A DNA stretch of 38,937 nucleotides from Lachnospiraceae bacterium (GCA_017439675.1 JAFSIQ010000016.1:1-38937); one strand, 5' to 3'. Shown: positions 23,996-32,967, counted from the first letter of the stretch. Made by a program: numbers and translations. Notes: generated by a model not told the origin, from the letters alone.

Positions 23996-26266
23996 TTACA
24001 TCTGATAAAATTTCAAATTCTCTTTCAGTTCCGCAGTTATGGTTCCACCTGCTTTTTCATACTTATCATACACGCCTGTGAAGCGTTGTAGCTTCTTCGC
24101 CACTTCGCTCTCAAATTGGGTTATGGTTCCCTGATAGATTGGATTCGCCGAAAGCTCATTGCGGATTGCCTTTACAAACGGACAGTGAATGCTGAGAATT
24201 TCTCTAGTCACCTTATTCAAACGAAAGCTTCCCTTTGATTCAAACTTCATCCAATTGATATAGTCTCTCACAAACACTTCACGGAAATTGTTCTTAGCCC
24301 GAACCAAAGCACCTTTTATCTTTTCCTTGACCTCTGCAGACAAGTCACGATTCTTACGATAAAACTGTAGATATGTACAATATTCTGCGGTAAGAGAATG
24401 TTCTCGCACATCGTTCCAACGGACACCTTCTACCCTACGACACATCTCCCAACGGAAACGTCCCACAACCTCTAACATCATGTCGTCCAAATCCATTGCA
24501 GTGAGAATCGGGAACATAAATCGTCCCGGTGTATTACTGCGCAAACCTGAAATCTCCTGCCACATAGCAACTCTAGAACCCGCATTCGGCATGAGAATAA
24601 TATCTGGCAACACTTCTTTCATAATTCTCTCACAATTGATTCCATGCTCTACATCCGAAAACATCACTTCCCGATAGAACACAGAATAATCCACTTTACG
24701 CACTTCATTCATAGCAAGTTCTAACCGCTCAGCTGTCACCAACATTTTGTCTACAGAATTAATCAAATCTTGTTTACATAATATAGGGGTAAATGTGGTA
24801 ATCTTACCGTAAGTAAGCTTATTGCAGGATGCAAACATATTCTTAATCTCGAATTCCACCATCTTTTCCCGATTATTCTGTAGCATTTCATACTGCTGCT
24901 GATTCAGCTTACCAGTCTTCAACAAATCGGCCAGATAGACCTGATAATCCATTTCCAAATCATTCTTAGACGTCTCTTTCTCACCATGATAGATTGCCTT
25001 CAACCACTCATAAATGGTATAGATATGCTCCGAATGACAAATGTCCATGTGTGCTACTGTATCGTATAATTCCTTTGCTCGTTCCTCTCCCACTAGCGAC
25101 AAATCCATAAATCCAAAATGCAAAAACATTTCTAGCACCGGTGTCAAGGTAGACTCATCCTTCACTGCTCGTAGGAATACCTTCTGGTATATTTCGTAGT
25201 ATAGAGAAGTCAGCTTCTTTCGCAAACCATAAACCTCTTTGTCCATAGAGGTCATATCCGGCAATTCCTGATACTCATGAATCTGATTGCAAATGACAAG
25301 TGCATCATCATCATTATACCCAGCATACTCCAAGATATGTCCAAGGCAGTCTTCCGTGAGAATATCCATCTCCTTGCGTACCACTGCACTTCCCGTTGCA
25401 TTTTCATTGCCAACATTCTCAAAGTCATATTCTTTGAACTCTTTCAAACGACGAATGACTGTTCTTGGATTATATACACCTAATTTGTCTGCCACTTTTG
25501 CAATCAACTGAATCTCTTTTGCTGCCGGTTCAATATCAAACTTCTTAAGCTTAATCTTAATTGCCAAATCAAAGAACAACTGGAACAAGTCACTTTGCAT
25601 ATCGTTCAGCAAAATATCTTTATTATAGGTTAGATAATTCTCCATCTCCCAAACACCCTGGGTGAAACGACGCATTTGAAAAGACGCCTCCATAATGACA
25701 CCAACTGTCATACTGTCATCCTTTTCCATTAGTTGCAAATACTCTTGTAAGTAATTGTGTACAATACTGGCACTGTTATTCACTTCCCATTCCTCCGCCT
25801 TGTGTTGCATCTCAAGAGGATGAAACAACTCCATGCGAAGGAAACTCAACTGTTCAACTTTGTACTTCAAACAGAGATTCTTGTAATCATTAAATACCGT
25901 CTCTACAAACATATGAAACTGTCTTGTCTTGCTGTTCAATTCCGCATACAGCTTCAACATCTGCTGGCGCTGTTCCACCGCTGCTCGCAAGAATATTCCT
26001 CGCAGCTTTTCCTGACCCGACAACAGCTTTTTCAAATCTTCCGCACCATCACAGGTAAACTCCGCCAATACCGTATCTTCTGTTGCGATATAATCACACA
26101 GATACATATCTTTTTCTAATATACCGATTAATGCATTTTTTCCAAGAGAGACCTCTGACACCTCGAACTTCTGTGTCACACTTCCCTCCTGAATCAAATA
26201 CCAATGTTGTACCATATCATTCCGTTTTGCAATTGTCTGTCCACGTTGAAACTTTACTAATTCCAT
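23996..26266 (-). CDS. large cytoplasmic protein with N-terminal cNMP-binding domain, unknown function
   Basis: 756-aa protein. Residues about 1-110 resemble a CRP/FNR-type cyclic nucleotide-binding barrel (VKFQRGQTIAKRND, then WYLIQEGSVTQKFEVSEVS), but no DNA-binding helix-turn-helix follows at the usual place. Residues 110-756 are mainly helical and match no family that I can name; they contain patches such as MPNAGSRVAMWQEISGLRSN and RFMFPILTAMDLDDMM. No signal peptide or membrane helix is present. The ATG at 26266 has AGAGGG upstream. It lies 94 bp downstream of the FtsX permease on the same strand and no strong terminator separates them, so it may be part of the manganese-riboswitch transcript. 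Its role is unknown; a ligand-sensing scaffold or enzyme is possible. Confidence 0.75.
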   Translation of the reverse strand: MELVKFQRGQTIAKRNDMVQHWYLIQEGSVTQKFEVSEVSLGKNALIGILEKDMYLCDYIATEDTVLAEFTCDGAEDLKKLLSGQEKLRGIFLRAAVEQRQQMLKLYAELNSKTRQFHMFVETVFNDYKNLCLKYKVEQLSFLRMELFHPLEMQHKAEEWEVNNSASIVHNYLQEYLQLMEKDDSMTVGVIMEASFQMRRFTQGVWEMENYLTYNKDILLNDMQSDLFQLFFDLAIKIKLKKFDIEPAAKEIQLIAKVADKLGVYNPRTVIRRLKEFKEYDFENVGNENATGSAVVRKEMDILTEDCLGHILEYAGYNDDDALVICNQIHEYQELPDMTSMDKEVYGLRKKLTSLYYEIYQKVFLRAVKDESTLTPVLEMFLHFGFMDLSLVGEERAKELYDTVAHMDICHSEHIYTIYEWLKAIYHGEKETSKNDLEMDYQVYLADLLKTGKLNQQQYEMLQNNREKMVEFEIKNMFASCNKLTYGKITTFTPILCKQDLINSVDKMLVTAERLELAMNEVRKVDYSVFYREVMFSDVEHGINCERIMKEVLPDIILMPNAGSRVAMWQEISGLRSNTPGRFMFPILTAMDLDDMMLEVVGRFRWEMCRRVEGVRWNDVREHSLTAEYCTYLQFYRKNRDLSAEVKEKIKGALVRAKNNFREVFVRDYINWMKFESKGSFRLNKVTREILSIHCPFVKAIRNELSANPIYQGTITQFESEVAKKLQRFTGVYDKYEKAGGTITAELKENLKFYQM

Positions 26267-26360
26267 ATTGCGCCCTCTCTCTGTAGCTTTGGCTACTCAC
26301 ATATTTATATTATAGCCCTTTCCGAGAAAGTGGGCAATGCATTTGTGATAAAATTTTTCA

Positions 26361-28613
26361 TTACTCTACGTTTTTCAACGCCATATCCATCGGCACCTTC
26401 TTTACTTTTCCATATTGCTTCCATGCAATCACCGCATAGGAAAGAATTCCTGCTGAAACCACTGCAACGTAGGCATACGTTGGTACGTAGTATGGGAACC
26501 ACCCCGAAAAGCTGGATGTCATAACAACACATGCATATTTCATCAATTGATCCACCAATGGCAACGTCACAATAATGGATAAAATTACCACAATGGTAGT
26601 TGACATAATGTAAAGTCCTCCAATTTCAGTATTGGTATACCCAAGAATTTTTGTCATGGAGATGGATTGCGCATTCTTCTCAATAATAATCTTGGAAAGA
26701 AGATAGATAATCAGCATGAACATAACCACACCAAAACCAAACATCATATCCATCATAGAGCCCATGGAATCAATCAGTTGTCTCGACGTCTTCGTCATAT
26801 CACTGACCGTAATCTGTGTTGCGATATACATTTCGTCAATATCTTCAATCTCTGTATTTGAGAAATAACCGCTATAATAATCCGCTTCATAGTCAAAGGT
26901 CTCATTGAAATGCTCCTGCGACATAAACACCGCCAAACTGGATGGATAATGATAAATACCTTGAACATCAAAGTTATATTTTTTACCTCCAAACTCTTTT
27001 AACTCAACTGTGTCACCCTCCGATATGTGATATTTTTCCGAAAATGCATCGGAAATATATACTTCATCATCCGCCAACTCAATATCAATATATTCACTAT
27101 CTGCCACAATGCCAAACAAAGTAGCATCCTCTTCACGACCATTTTCTGCTACATAAGTAAGACTTCCTGCACAGTATTTCTCCGCATCCTCTACCTCTGT
27201 ATCTACTGGTGCTTTCAAAATATATTGATAGTCACAAATCATGTTGTCTGCAATATCGTCCTCATACTTGTTCAACAGGGAAGGAAATGCAATTCCAAGC
27301 AATAGAATAACATTTGCAAAAAAGATTCCCACAAAAATCATAATATAATTTGGCATATTCTGAAAAATAATACGCATGCGGAACCGCTTCATGATTCCAA
27401 TCTTAGTATTCAGACGAATTGCCTTTTTCTTTTGTCGCTTACTCAAATCACGACGGAGAAATTTCAGCGGAGAAAGCTTTAATTTACTGACTAAAATCAC
27501 ATAGTTAATTACAATCACAAGAATAACTGGAACTACAGTAGTTTTAATAAATGCATCTGCATTCCACAACACTTCATAGGTGGTTAAACTGTAGCTTGCA
27601 AAGTACATATTCTCCGCAACAGTTCTAAAACAGGTATAGCCTAACACGTTACCAACAAGTGCCGAAAACAAAGTAACTAACACTGGCATTGTCATATAAT
27701 GACGAAGCAGTTCTCCTCTGGAATAACCTGATGCCCTAAGAGTTCCAATTACCGTTGATTCCTTGGCAATCGTATTATTTGTAGTGATTGCAAATATAAA
27801 TGCAATGATTGCCACTACAATATAAAGAAACACCATCATTACCATGTAATCATTTCCCAAATCATTACCAGCGAAATGAATTGCCATATTACAATATTCT
27901 GGAATATATTCTGTCACCATTGCATTGTCAACCAGTACCTCTAATAGGTCGTCTGCCATTTCCTTCGCCTGCGCATCATCTTTCGGTGCCTCATCATACT
28001 TCCATGAATAACTATAGTGGAAACCTCCCTTACCAAAGCTGTCAAAGGTTTCCTCTGTCACAACGCCAATACCGAACATATTGGCATCAAACATCATATC
28101 CGATGGGCTAGAAAGCATGGTGCTGTAATCTGGTAACGCAACAAAACCTGTTACCTCCATTTCCTTAAAGCCAACCTTCAAGGTGTCGCCCACTGCAACA
28201 CCATTGTTCTGTGCATACACTCTATCAATAGCAATTTCATTTGTGTCTGTCGGCATTTCGCCTTCCATCACACATTCTAAGTTTACTTCCTCACGCATTT
28301 TGAACATACGCAAGGTGCTTTCAAAATCCTTAGTATCCTTTTCTATGTAATAATTTTCATAGATTGTTACATCTTCCTTTTCTAATGTTTCAATCAAAGC
28401 TTCATCTGCTTCATAGAAAAGTTCAAAATTACCATCCTCAATATTGTACTTTTCAAAGGTCTCACCAAAGGTAACCTTCATACTTGCAGAAGATACAAGG
28501 AAACCGGAAACAAATCCGATTACTATCAGAAAAAACAAAAAGATTACCAGATATTTTCCAAATTCACTTTTTAATTCCCTTGGTAAACGTTTTATCAGTG
28601 GATTTCTCATCAT
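26361..28613 (-). CDS. FtsX-like ABC transporter permease
   Basis: 750-aa membrane protein with an N-terminal helix (about 21-40), a large outside domain, an FtsX three-helix block (about 260-390), a further helix near 430, a second outside domain and a C-terminal FtsX block (about 625-740). This is the two-FtsX architecture of MacB/LolE/BceB-like transporters, which mostly perform mechanotransmission or export of peptides, lipids or antibiotics. The ATG at 28613 and a second ATG at 28610 both follow AAGGGGG, so the start is uncertain by one codon. It is 9 bp downstream of its ATPase. No histidine kinase of BceRS type is adjacent. Placement behind a manganese riboswitch suggests a link to manganese excess. 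Confidence 0.9.
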   Translation of the reverse strand: MMRNPLIKRLPRELKSEFGKYLVIFLFFLIVIGFVSGFLVSSASMKVTFGETFEKYNIEDGNFELFYEADEALIETLEKEDVTIYENYYIEKDTKDFESTLRMFKMREEVNLECVMEGEMPTDTNEIAIDRVYAQNNGVAVGDTLKVGFKEMEVTGFVALPDYSTMLSSPSDMMFDANMFGIGVVTEETFDSFGKGGFHYSYSWKYDEAPKDDAQAKEMADDLLEVLVDNAMVTEYIPEYCNMAIHFAGNDLGNDYMVMMVFLYIVVAIIAFIFAITTNNTIAKESTVIGTLRASGYSRGELLRHYMTMPVLVTLFSALVGNVLGYTCFRTVAENMYFASYSLTTYEVLWNADAFIKTTVVPVILVIVINYVILVSKLKLSPLKFLRRDLSKRQKKKAIRLNTKIGIMKRFRMRIIFQNMPNYIMIFVGIFFANVILLLGIAFPSLLNKYEDDIADNMICDYQYILKAPVDTEVEDAEKYCAGSLTYVAENGREEDATLFGIVADSEYIDIELADDEVYISDAFSEKYHISEGDTVELKEFGGKKYNFDVQGIYHYPSSLAVFMSQEHFNETFDYEADYYSGYFSNTEIEDIDEMYIATQITVSDMTKTSRQLIDSMGSMMDMMFGFGVVMFMLIIYLLSKIIIEKNAQSISMTKILGYTNTEIGGLYIMSTTIVVILSIIVTLPLVDQLMKYACVVMTSSFSGWFPYYVPTYAYVAVVSAGILSYAVIAWKQYGKVKKVPMDMALKNVE

Positions 28614-28622
28614 CGCACCCCC

Positions 28623-29321
28623 TTACCAATCAAGCTCTACAGCTGGCGTCTTTGTTTCATTGACATAATTCTTCCGAATCATTCCATCGCGAAGCTTGAT
28701 GACGCGGTCTGCCATATCCTTGATTGCATCATTGTGGGTAACCATTACCACGGTGTTACCATATTTCTGATTCACTTCCTCAATAAGCTTCAAGATTTCC
28801 TTTGAGGTATTATAATCAAGTGCACCAGTTGGTTCATCACAAAGAAGAATGTCTGGGTTTTTCACAATTGCACGGCCGATAGCTGTTCTTTGCTGCTGTC
28901 CACCAGAAAGCTGATTTGGCAATTTGTGGCGGTGCTCATAAAGACCAAGGGTATGTAACAGTTCATCCACATCCAACGGATTGTCACTTAAATATGCACC
29001 CACTTCAATATTTTCTTTGATATTCAAATTAGGGATTAGATTGTACATCTGAAAGATGTATCCAAGATGTTTTCTGCGATATAAAGTAAGGGTTTTCTCA
29101 TTCATATCTGCTGTTTTCTCACCATTAATAGAAATGTAACCACTGTCTGCATTGTCAATTCCACCAATAATATTTAACAAAGTGGACTTGCCGGAACCAG
29201 AAGGACCAAGCAAGACACAAATCTCGCCTTTCTCAATTCCCACATCAATTCCCTTTAATACTTCTGTTTTACTCTCACCTTCACCAAAACTTTTTTTGAT
29301 ACTACTGATTTCTAAAAACAT
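28623..29321 (-). CDS. ABC transporter ATPase, LolD/MacB-like
   Basis: 232-aa ATPase of the FtsX-associated class. Walker A is [13 protein letters not shown], the Q-loop is [10 protein letters not shown], the signature is [15 protein letters not shown], Walker B is [12 protein letters not shown] and the switch His is in MVTHND. The ATG at 29321 was chosen because AGGAGGG lies 8 nt upstream; a longer reading from 29375 runs through the second terminator-like hairpin and is unlikely. It is the first gene after the manganese riboswitch and is followed by its permease partner. Confidence 0.95.
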   Translation of the reverse strand: MFLEISSIKKSFGEGESKTEVLKGIDVGIEKGEICVLLGPSGSGKSTLLNIIGGIDNADSGYISINGEKTADMNEKTLTLYRRKHLGYIFQMYNLIPNLNIKENIEVGAYLSDNPLDVDELLHTLGLYEHRHKLPNQLSGGQQQRTAIGRAIVKNPDILLCDEPTGALDYNTSKEILKLIEEVNQKYGNTVVMVTHNDAIKDMADRVIKLRDGMIRKNYVNETKTPAVELDW

Positions 29322-29386
29322 ATTTTTCTCCCTCCTGTGACTAGTAGATAACCATACATTGCAAGCATAGCTCATTGTAAATACAA

Positions 29387-29423
29387 AATCCTAACCATAA
29401 CCGCTACCGTTATGATTAGGATT
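29387..29423 (-). terminator. second terminator-like hairpin in the riboswitch leader
   Basis: A 15-bp stem with one wobble (29387-29401 with 29409-29423, 7-nt loop), whose minus-strand exit is TTTTGTATTT. It lies 18 nt after the riboswitch terminator and before the ABC genes. No clear partner strand that would open it was found. Confidence 0.7.
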
Positions 29424-29441
29424 CATCAATTCAATATAAAA

Positions 29442-29557
29442 AGACTCCATGCATAACAATAACGATACACATGAGTCTCGCAATTTAAAACAAGCCAGGT
29501 CTGCGACCATGATGTTGACTTGCCACGTTCTAAGAACGCCTGCTACTCCCTCACAGG
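29442..29557 (-). promoter_or_regulatory. yybP-ykoY manganese riboswitch with expression platform
   Basis: The minus-strand aptamer spans 29468-29557. It has the yybP-ykoY loop GAGGGAGTAGC at the 5' side, hairpin CGTTC/GAACG, then AGTCAACATCATGG with hairpin GGTC-GCA-GACC, a pairing AAGTCA/TGGCTT, and GCGAGACTC at the 3' side. P1 is TGTGAG with CTCATG. The 3' strand of P1 overlaps the 5' arm of a terminator (29470-29478 with 29442-29451, then TTTTTAT), so ligand binding should block termination: ON with Mn2+. This class senses Mn2+. Its downstream genes here are the ABC ATPase and FtsX permease. Confidence 0.85.
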
Positions 29558-29572
29558 ATTTTTGTTGAATAC

Positions 29573-29601
29573 ATAATAACAATGTAAGATTCATTTGTCA
29601 A
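29573..29601 (-). promoter_or_regulatory. promoter of the manganese riboswitch transcript
   Basis: On the minus strand TTGACA (29596-29601), a 17-bp spacer and TATTAT (29573-29578). It lies between the mntP stop (29649) and the aptamer, so the riboswitch RNA starts independently of mntP. Confidence 0.85.
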
Positions 29602-29648
29602 CCAGATTTTTCCATTTGATAATCTTTATCAATTACCGCCTCTGTAAC

Positions 29649-30236
29649 TTAGAACATTCCACTTACAAATATTTCAATACCAATGGCAATTAAGATAATC
29701 CCACCCAATATAGATGCCTTACTTGCAAGCTTTGTTCCAAATCTTTTACCGATGACAACTCCTGTAACACAGATAAAAAATGTTACCATTGCAATAAGCA
29801 ATGCACAAACTACCGCCATAATCCAGTTGTAATCAGAAATAGTGAAACCCACCGATAATGCATCAATAGACGTGGCAATTCCCTGCACTACAAGCGCAGA
29901 TAAACCAAGTGTGGATTGCACCTCTTCTTCATCCTGTCCCGGATGCATACCTTCCCACAACATCTTACCACCAATAAACAATAACAAAATCAATGCAATC
30001 CATGGTATCATCCCTTGAAATCCCTTAAAAATCCTCGCTAGGTTATGTACGCAAAACCATCCTACTATAGGCATCAATGCCTGAAAAAAAGCAAACATGC
30101 CTGCAATTTGGCAAACCTTCTTTGCTTTCATCTTGGGTTCATTTAACCCATTTGCAAGAGACACCGAAAATGCATCCATCGCAAGCCCTACTCCTAATAA
30201 AATGCTATTGGTAACAAATCCCACACCCCAAACCAT
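29649..30236 (-). CDS. mntP: manganese efflux pump MntP
   Basis: 195-aa MntP (DUF204) protein with six predicted membrane helices in two repeated halves. Each half has the key Asp motif: LAMDAFSVSLANG near the N-terminus and TSIDALSVGFTI in the middle. It exports Mn2+ when the metal is in excess. The ATG at 30236 has GGAGG 7 nt upstream. It starts 15 bp after ung, so it is co-transcribed with ung and has no riboswitch in front of it; a manganese riboswitch instead begins just after its stop, which is unusual because this class normally precedes mntP. Confidence 0.95.
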   Translation of the reverse strand: MVWGVGFVTNSILLGVGLAMDAFSVSLANGLNEPKMKAKKVCQIAGMFAFFQALMPIVGWFCVHNLARIFKGFQGMIPWIALILLLFIGGKMLWEGMHPGQDEEEVQSTLGLSALVVQGIATSIDALSVGFTISDYNWIMAVVCALLIAMVTFFICVTGVVIGKRFGTKLASKASILGGIILIAIGIEIFVSGMF

Positions 30237-30251
30237 GTTTCTTCCTCCGTA

Positions 30252-30929
30252 TCACACATTCTCAATCTGCCAATCAATAGGGTCAAGTCCCTTTTCCTGT
30301 AGAAATGCATTGGTTTGGCTAAAATGTTTACAACCGAAGAATCCTCTGTATGCAGAGAGAGGACTTGGGTGTGGCGCCTTCAAAATCAAATGATTTGGAT
30401 TATTGAGTCTTGCCGCTTTGTTCTGTGCTGGCCTTCCCCATAACAGAAACACAATCGGTCTATCTTGTTCATTTAAAATATCCATAACTGCATCGGTAAA
30501 TTGTTCCCATCCGATTCCCTGATGAGAATTTGCCTGGTGAGCACGAACAGTAAGCACACTATTTAACAATAAAACTCCCTGCTCCGCCCACTTTACCAAA
30601 TAACCATTATTCGGAATTGCACAACCCAAATCATCCTGCAATTCCTTATAAATGTTCACCAAGGATGGTGGAATCTCCACTTCCGGTCTTACGCTGAAAC
30701 AAAGTCCATGTGCCTGATTCACATTGTGGTATGGGTCCTGTCCGATAATCACACACTTTACATCTTTAAGTGGAGTCAAATGAAATGCATTGAAAATGTC
30801 ATCTGCTGGCGGAAATATCGTAGCACCACTTCCATATTCGTCATTTACCTTCCTATATAACTTTCTATAATACTCTTTCTTGTATTCCGGCTTTAAGTAC
30901 TCCGCCCAATCATTTGTAATTGCTGGCAT
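30252..30929 (-). CDS. ung: uracil-DNA glycosylase
   Basis: 225-aa family 1 UDG that removes uracil from DNA in base excision repair. The water-activating motif GQDPYH has D65. LLLNSVLTV is the uracil-binding segment, and HPSPLSAYRGFFG carries the catalytic His and the intercalation loop. The length matches the bacterial enzyme. The ATG at 30929 has GGGAGG upstream. mntP follows on the same transcript; the pairing looks positional and not functional. Confidence 0.97.
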   Translation of the reverse strand: MPAITNDWAEYLKPEYKKEYYRKLYRKVNDEYGSGATIFPPADDIFNAFHLTPLKDVKCVIIGQDPYHNVNQAHGLCFSVRPEVEIPPSLVNIYKELQDDLGCAIPNNGYLVKWAEQGVLLLNSVLTVRAHQANSHQGIGWEQFTDAVMDILNEQDRPIVFLLWGRPAQNKAARLNNPNHLILKAPHPSPLSAYRGFFGCKHFSQTNAFLQEKGLDPIDWQIENV

Positions 30930-31029
30930 AATATTTCCTCCCGAGTTTCCTCAATCTCTTTTCTTTCGTCTTTCTTAATTCCGAAGTGACGGAACCCATC
31001 TTCAAATATCATACACCAAAACCAATCCC

Positions 31030-31057
31030 TTGAAAAGCAATAATTATGTGGTACAAT
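31030..31057 (+). promoter_or_regulatory. amidase gene promoter
   Basis: TTGAAA (31030-31035), a 16-bp spacer and TACAAT (31052-31057). The start would be near 31064, so the tandem hairpin repeats lie in the leader. Confidence 0.65.
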
Positions 31058-31162
31058 AGCGATAGCGATTTCACTTGCTTGCAAGGGTGAAATCGCGAGC
31101 TGGATTGCATGCGAAGCAGGCAATATAGCGATAGCATATCCACTTGCTTGCAAGGGTGAAAT
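31056..31162 (+). repeat. tandem 69-bp repeat with hairpins in amidase leader
   Basis: ATAGCGATAGC occurs at 31056 and 31125, and CACTTGCTTGCAAGGGTGAAAT-type sequence at 31072 and 31141, both with a 69-bp period (the second unit is partial). The first unit folds with arms GCGATTTCA (31065-31073) and TGAAATCGC (31088-31096) plus an inner CTTGC/GCAAG. The repeats end about 10 bp before the ribosome site. Confidence 0.8.
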
Positions 31163-31187
31163 GTAATTTACAGGAGGGATTATATAC

Positions 31188-32213
31188 ATGAAGCAATTTT
31201 ATCATTTATCAATGTTGTTTCTCATTGTCATAGGGCTTACATTTTCTTGTCCCATACGAGTTTATGCAACTGAAAACGCTACCTCGAACACCGATAGCAC
31301 AAGCACCACAGACGTAACTTCAGATAACACTACCACAGATACGGACTCTGCTTTTGTTTTTGCATTTACCAAAACGCCACAAACACTGAAGGCTACAAAA
31401 AAATATTCTCTTAAAACAAATGCTCCTTCAGACGCTATAGTAACCTATTCTGTTTCCAATGAAAAATACGCCACCATTACAAAAAAGGGCGTATTAAAGG
31501 GAAAACGTGTCGGAACAGTCACCGTATCCGCAACTTATGCGGGACAAACCATTCAGTGCAAGGTAAAAATCAAAGGAAAAAAGACCATATACATCGACCC
31601 CGGACATCAACGATATGCCGACTTAAGTACCGAACCAATCGGTCCCGGCAGTTCTACCCGAAAAGAGAAAATGACCGGAGGTGCCACCGGTGCATCCACC
31701 GGCATTCCAGAGTACAAATTCACCTTGACCATATCCAAGAAACTGAAAACCGCTTTAGAGCAAAAAGGATATGCAGTAGTACTCAGTCGGACCAAACACA
31801 ATGTAAAAATGGGGAATATTGCCCGTGCCAAGAAAGGCAATAACAGCGGCGCCGACATTTGTATCCGCATTCATGCAGATAGCTTTAGCAGTTCTTCCGC
31901 TCGAGGGGCTAGCGTTCTATATGCTTCATCCTCTAATCCTTATTACGCAGGAAAATACGCAAAGAAAAGCAAAAAATTAGCTACCAAGTTATTAGATGAA
32001 TATTGTGATGCAACGGGAATCTATAAGCGTGGCATCGTGGTTCGCAATGACCTAACTGGCACCAACTGGAGTAAAATGCCAACCGTTCTAATCGAATGCG
32101 GTTTTATGAGCAATCCAACGGAAGACCGCAAACTCAACAATACCGATTTTCAAAAGAAAATGACAAAAGGAATGGTTAATGGTATTGATGCCTACTTCGG
32201 ATATACGAAATAG
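31188..32213 (+). CDS. secreted N-acetylmuramoyl-L-alanine amidase with Ig-like domain
   Basis: 341-aa cell wall hydrolase. Residues 1-28 are a signal peptide ending near VYA. A Thr/Ser/Asp-rich linker follows (about 29-58), then a BIG2-type Ig domain (about 60-128; pattern YSVSNEKYATITKKGVLKGK). The C-terminus is an Amidase_3 zinc enzyme: TIYIDPGHQ with the first His, an Asp/Glu-bearing STGIPEYKF, IRIHADS with the second His, and the catalytic Glu in LIECGFMSN. It cleaves the amide between MurNAc and L-Ala of peptidoglycan. The ATG at 31188 has AGGAGG upstream. It is monocistronic with a long repeat-bearing leader. Confidence 0.93.
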   Translation: MKQFYHLSMLFLIVIGLTFSCPIRVYATENATSNTDSTSTTDVTSDNTTTDTDSAFVFAFTKTPQTLKATKKYSLKTNAPSDAIVTYSVSNEKYATITKKGVLKGKRVGTVTVSATYAGQTIQCKVKIKGKKTIYIDPGHQRYADLSTEPIGPGSSTRKEKMTGGATGASTGIPEYKFTLTISKKLKTALEQKGYAVVLSRTKHNVKMGNIARAKKGNNSGADICIRIHADSFSSSSARGASVLYASSSNPYYAGKYAKKSKKLATKLLDEYCDATGIYKRGIVVRNDLTGTNWSKMPTVLIECGFMSNPTEDRKLNNTDFQKKMTKGMVNGIDAYFGYTK

Positions 32214-32216
32214 AGT

Positions 32217-32819
32217 TTACATAATGCAACTCAAATAATCTGCTAATTGTTCATACTCTTCAAACAAAATACCACTCATACCAACAGAGATAGCCGCATC
32301 CACATTGCTTTGTCGGTCATCTATGAACAGACATTCTTGCGGGAGCAACGCGAAACGCTCACAAAGCAGTTTATAAATAGCAGGATTCGGCTTTCTCATA
32401 CACTCCAGTGCGGATACGATATACCCATCCACTTGATTGTAAAAAGAAAATACCGGCCAATGAACCTGATACATCTCCTTCGGATAATTGGATAACAGAT
32501 ATACCTTGTATCCCTTTTCCTGCAATCTACTTATCATCGGCGTAGCATAATCATACTCCTTAACAAATCCTTCTTTAGTGTCCCAAAATTTTCGAATCTC
32601 CGCCTCATACTGAGGAATAACACTAACAAAGTATTCGATTGCTTTCTCCTCACTCATGGTTCCTTCATCCATCTGGTCCCAACAATCTGACATGACCATA
32701 TATTGATCAAAGGCTTCGATTACAGACTCGTCAAATCCTAGATTACGACAGTGTTCCTTCCAGCAAAAATCCACTAATACCATACCCACATCGAACACTA
32801 TATTCTTAATATTCTTCAT
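32217..32819 (-). CDS. HAD-superfamily hydrolase (YihX-like sugar phosphatase type)
   Basis: 200-aa HAD subfamily IA hydrolase. Motif I is FDVGMVLVDF with nucleophile Asp (residue 10); the usual second Asp is Gly, as in the YihX/DLGN-V group of sugar phosphate phosphatases. Motif II Ser is in LLSNYPKEM, motif III Lys in MRKPNPAIY and motif IV in FIDDRQSN. The cap lies between motifs I and II. I chose the ATG at 32819 with GAGGTG upstream. The longer reading from 33053 only translates the palindromic repeats, which is why the same 14-residue block appears twice in it. It is convergent with the amidase gene, 3 bp apart. Confidence 0.9.
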   Translation of the reverse strand: MKNIKNIVFDVGMVLVDFCWKEHCRNLGFDESVIEAFDQYMVMSDCWDQMDEGTMSEEKAIEYFVSVIPQYEAEIRKFWDTKEGFVKEYDYATPMISRLQEKGYKVYLLSNYPKEMYQVHWPVFSFYNQVDGYIVSALECMRKPNPAIYKLLCERFALLPQECLFIDDRQSNVDAAISVGMSGILFEEYEQLADYLSCIM

Positions 32820-32842
32820 AGTCACCTCATATTTTAAATTCT

Positions 32843-32897
32843 TTCGCCAAATAGACAACTGCATGCAAGCATGCTTGTCTACTTGGCTCATTGTATA
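32843..32897. repeat. palindromic repeat, copy A
   Basis: A 55-bp unit identical to copy B at 32969-33023. It folds as a long hairpin: GCCAA-N-TAGACAA with TTGTCTA-N-TTGGC, around GCATGC-AA-GCATGC. Confidence 0.85.
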
Positions 32898-32901
32898 ATC
32901 G

Positions 32902-32967
32902 AGTAGGCTAATTCCTACTCGCTTGTATACTTCGTACATCATCTCGCTTATCAGCTCGATGATGTAC
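32902..32967. repeat. two further hairpins between the palindromic repeats
   Basis: CGAGTAGG with CCTACTCG (around 32900-32921, 6-nt loop), then GTACATCATC with GATGATGTAC (32934-32967, 14-nt loop). Together with the flanking copies, four hairpins are lined up in the HAD gene leader. Confidence 0.7.

Noticed and set aside
30893-31189. 98-aa minus-strand frame upstream of ung
   Set aside because: Its translation is mostly the two tandem leader repeats and it overlaps the ung start.
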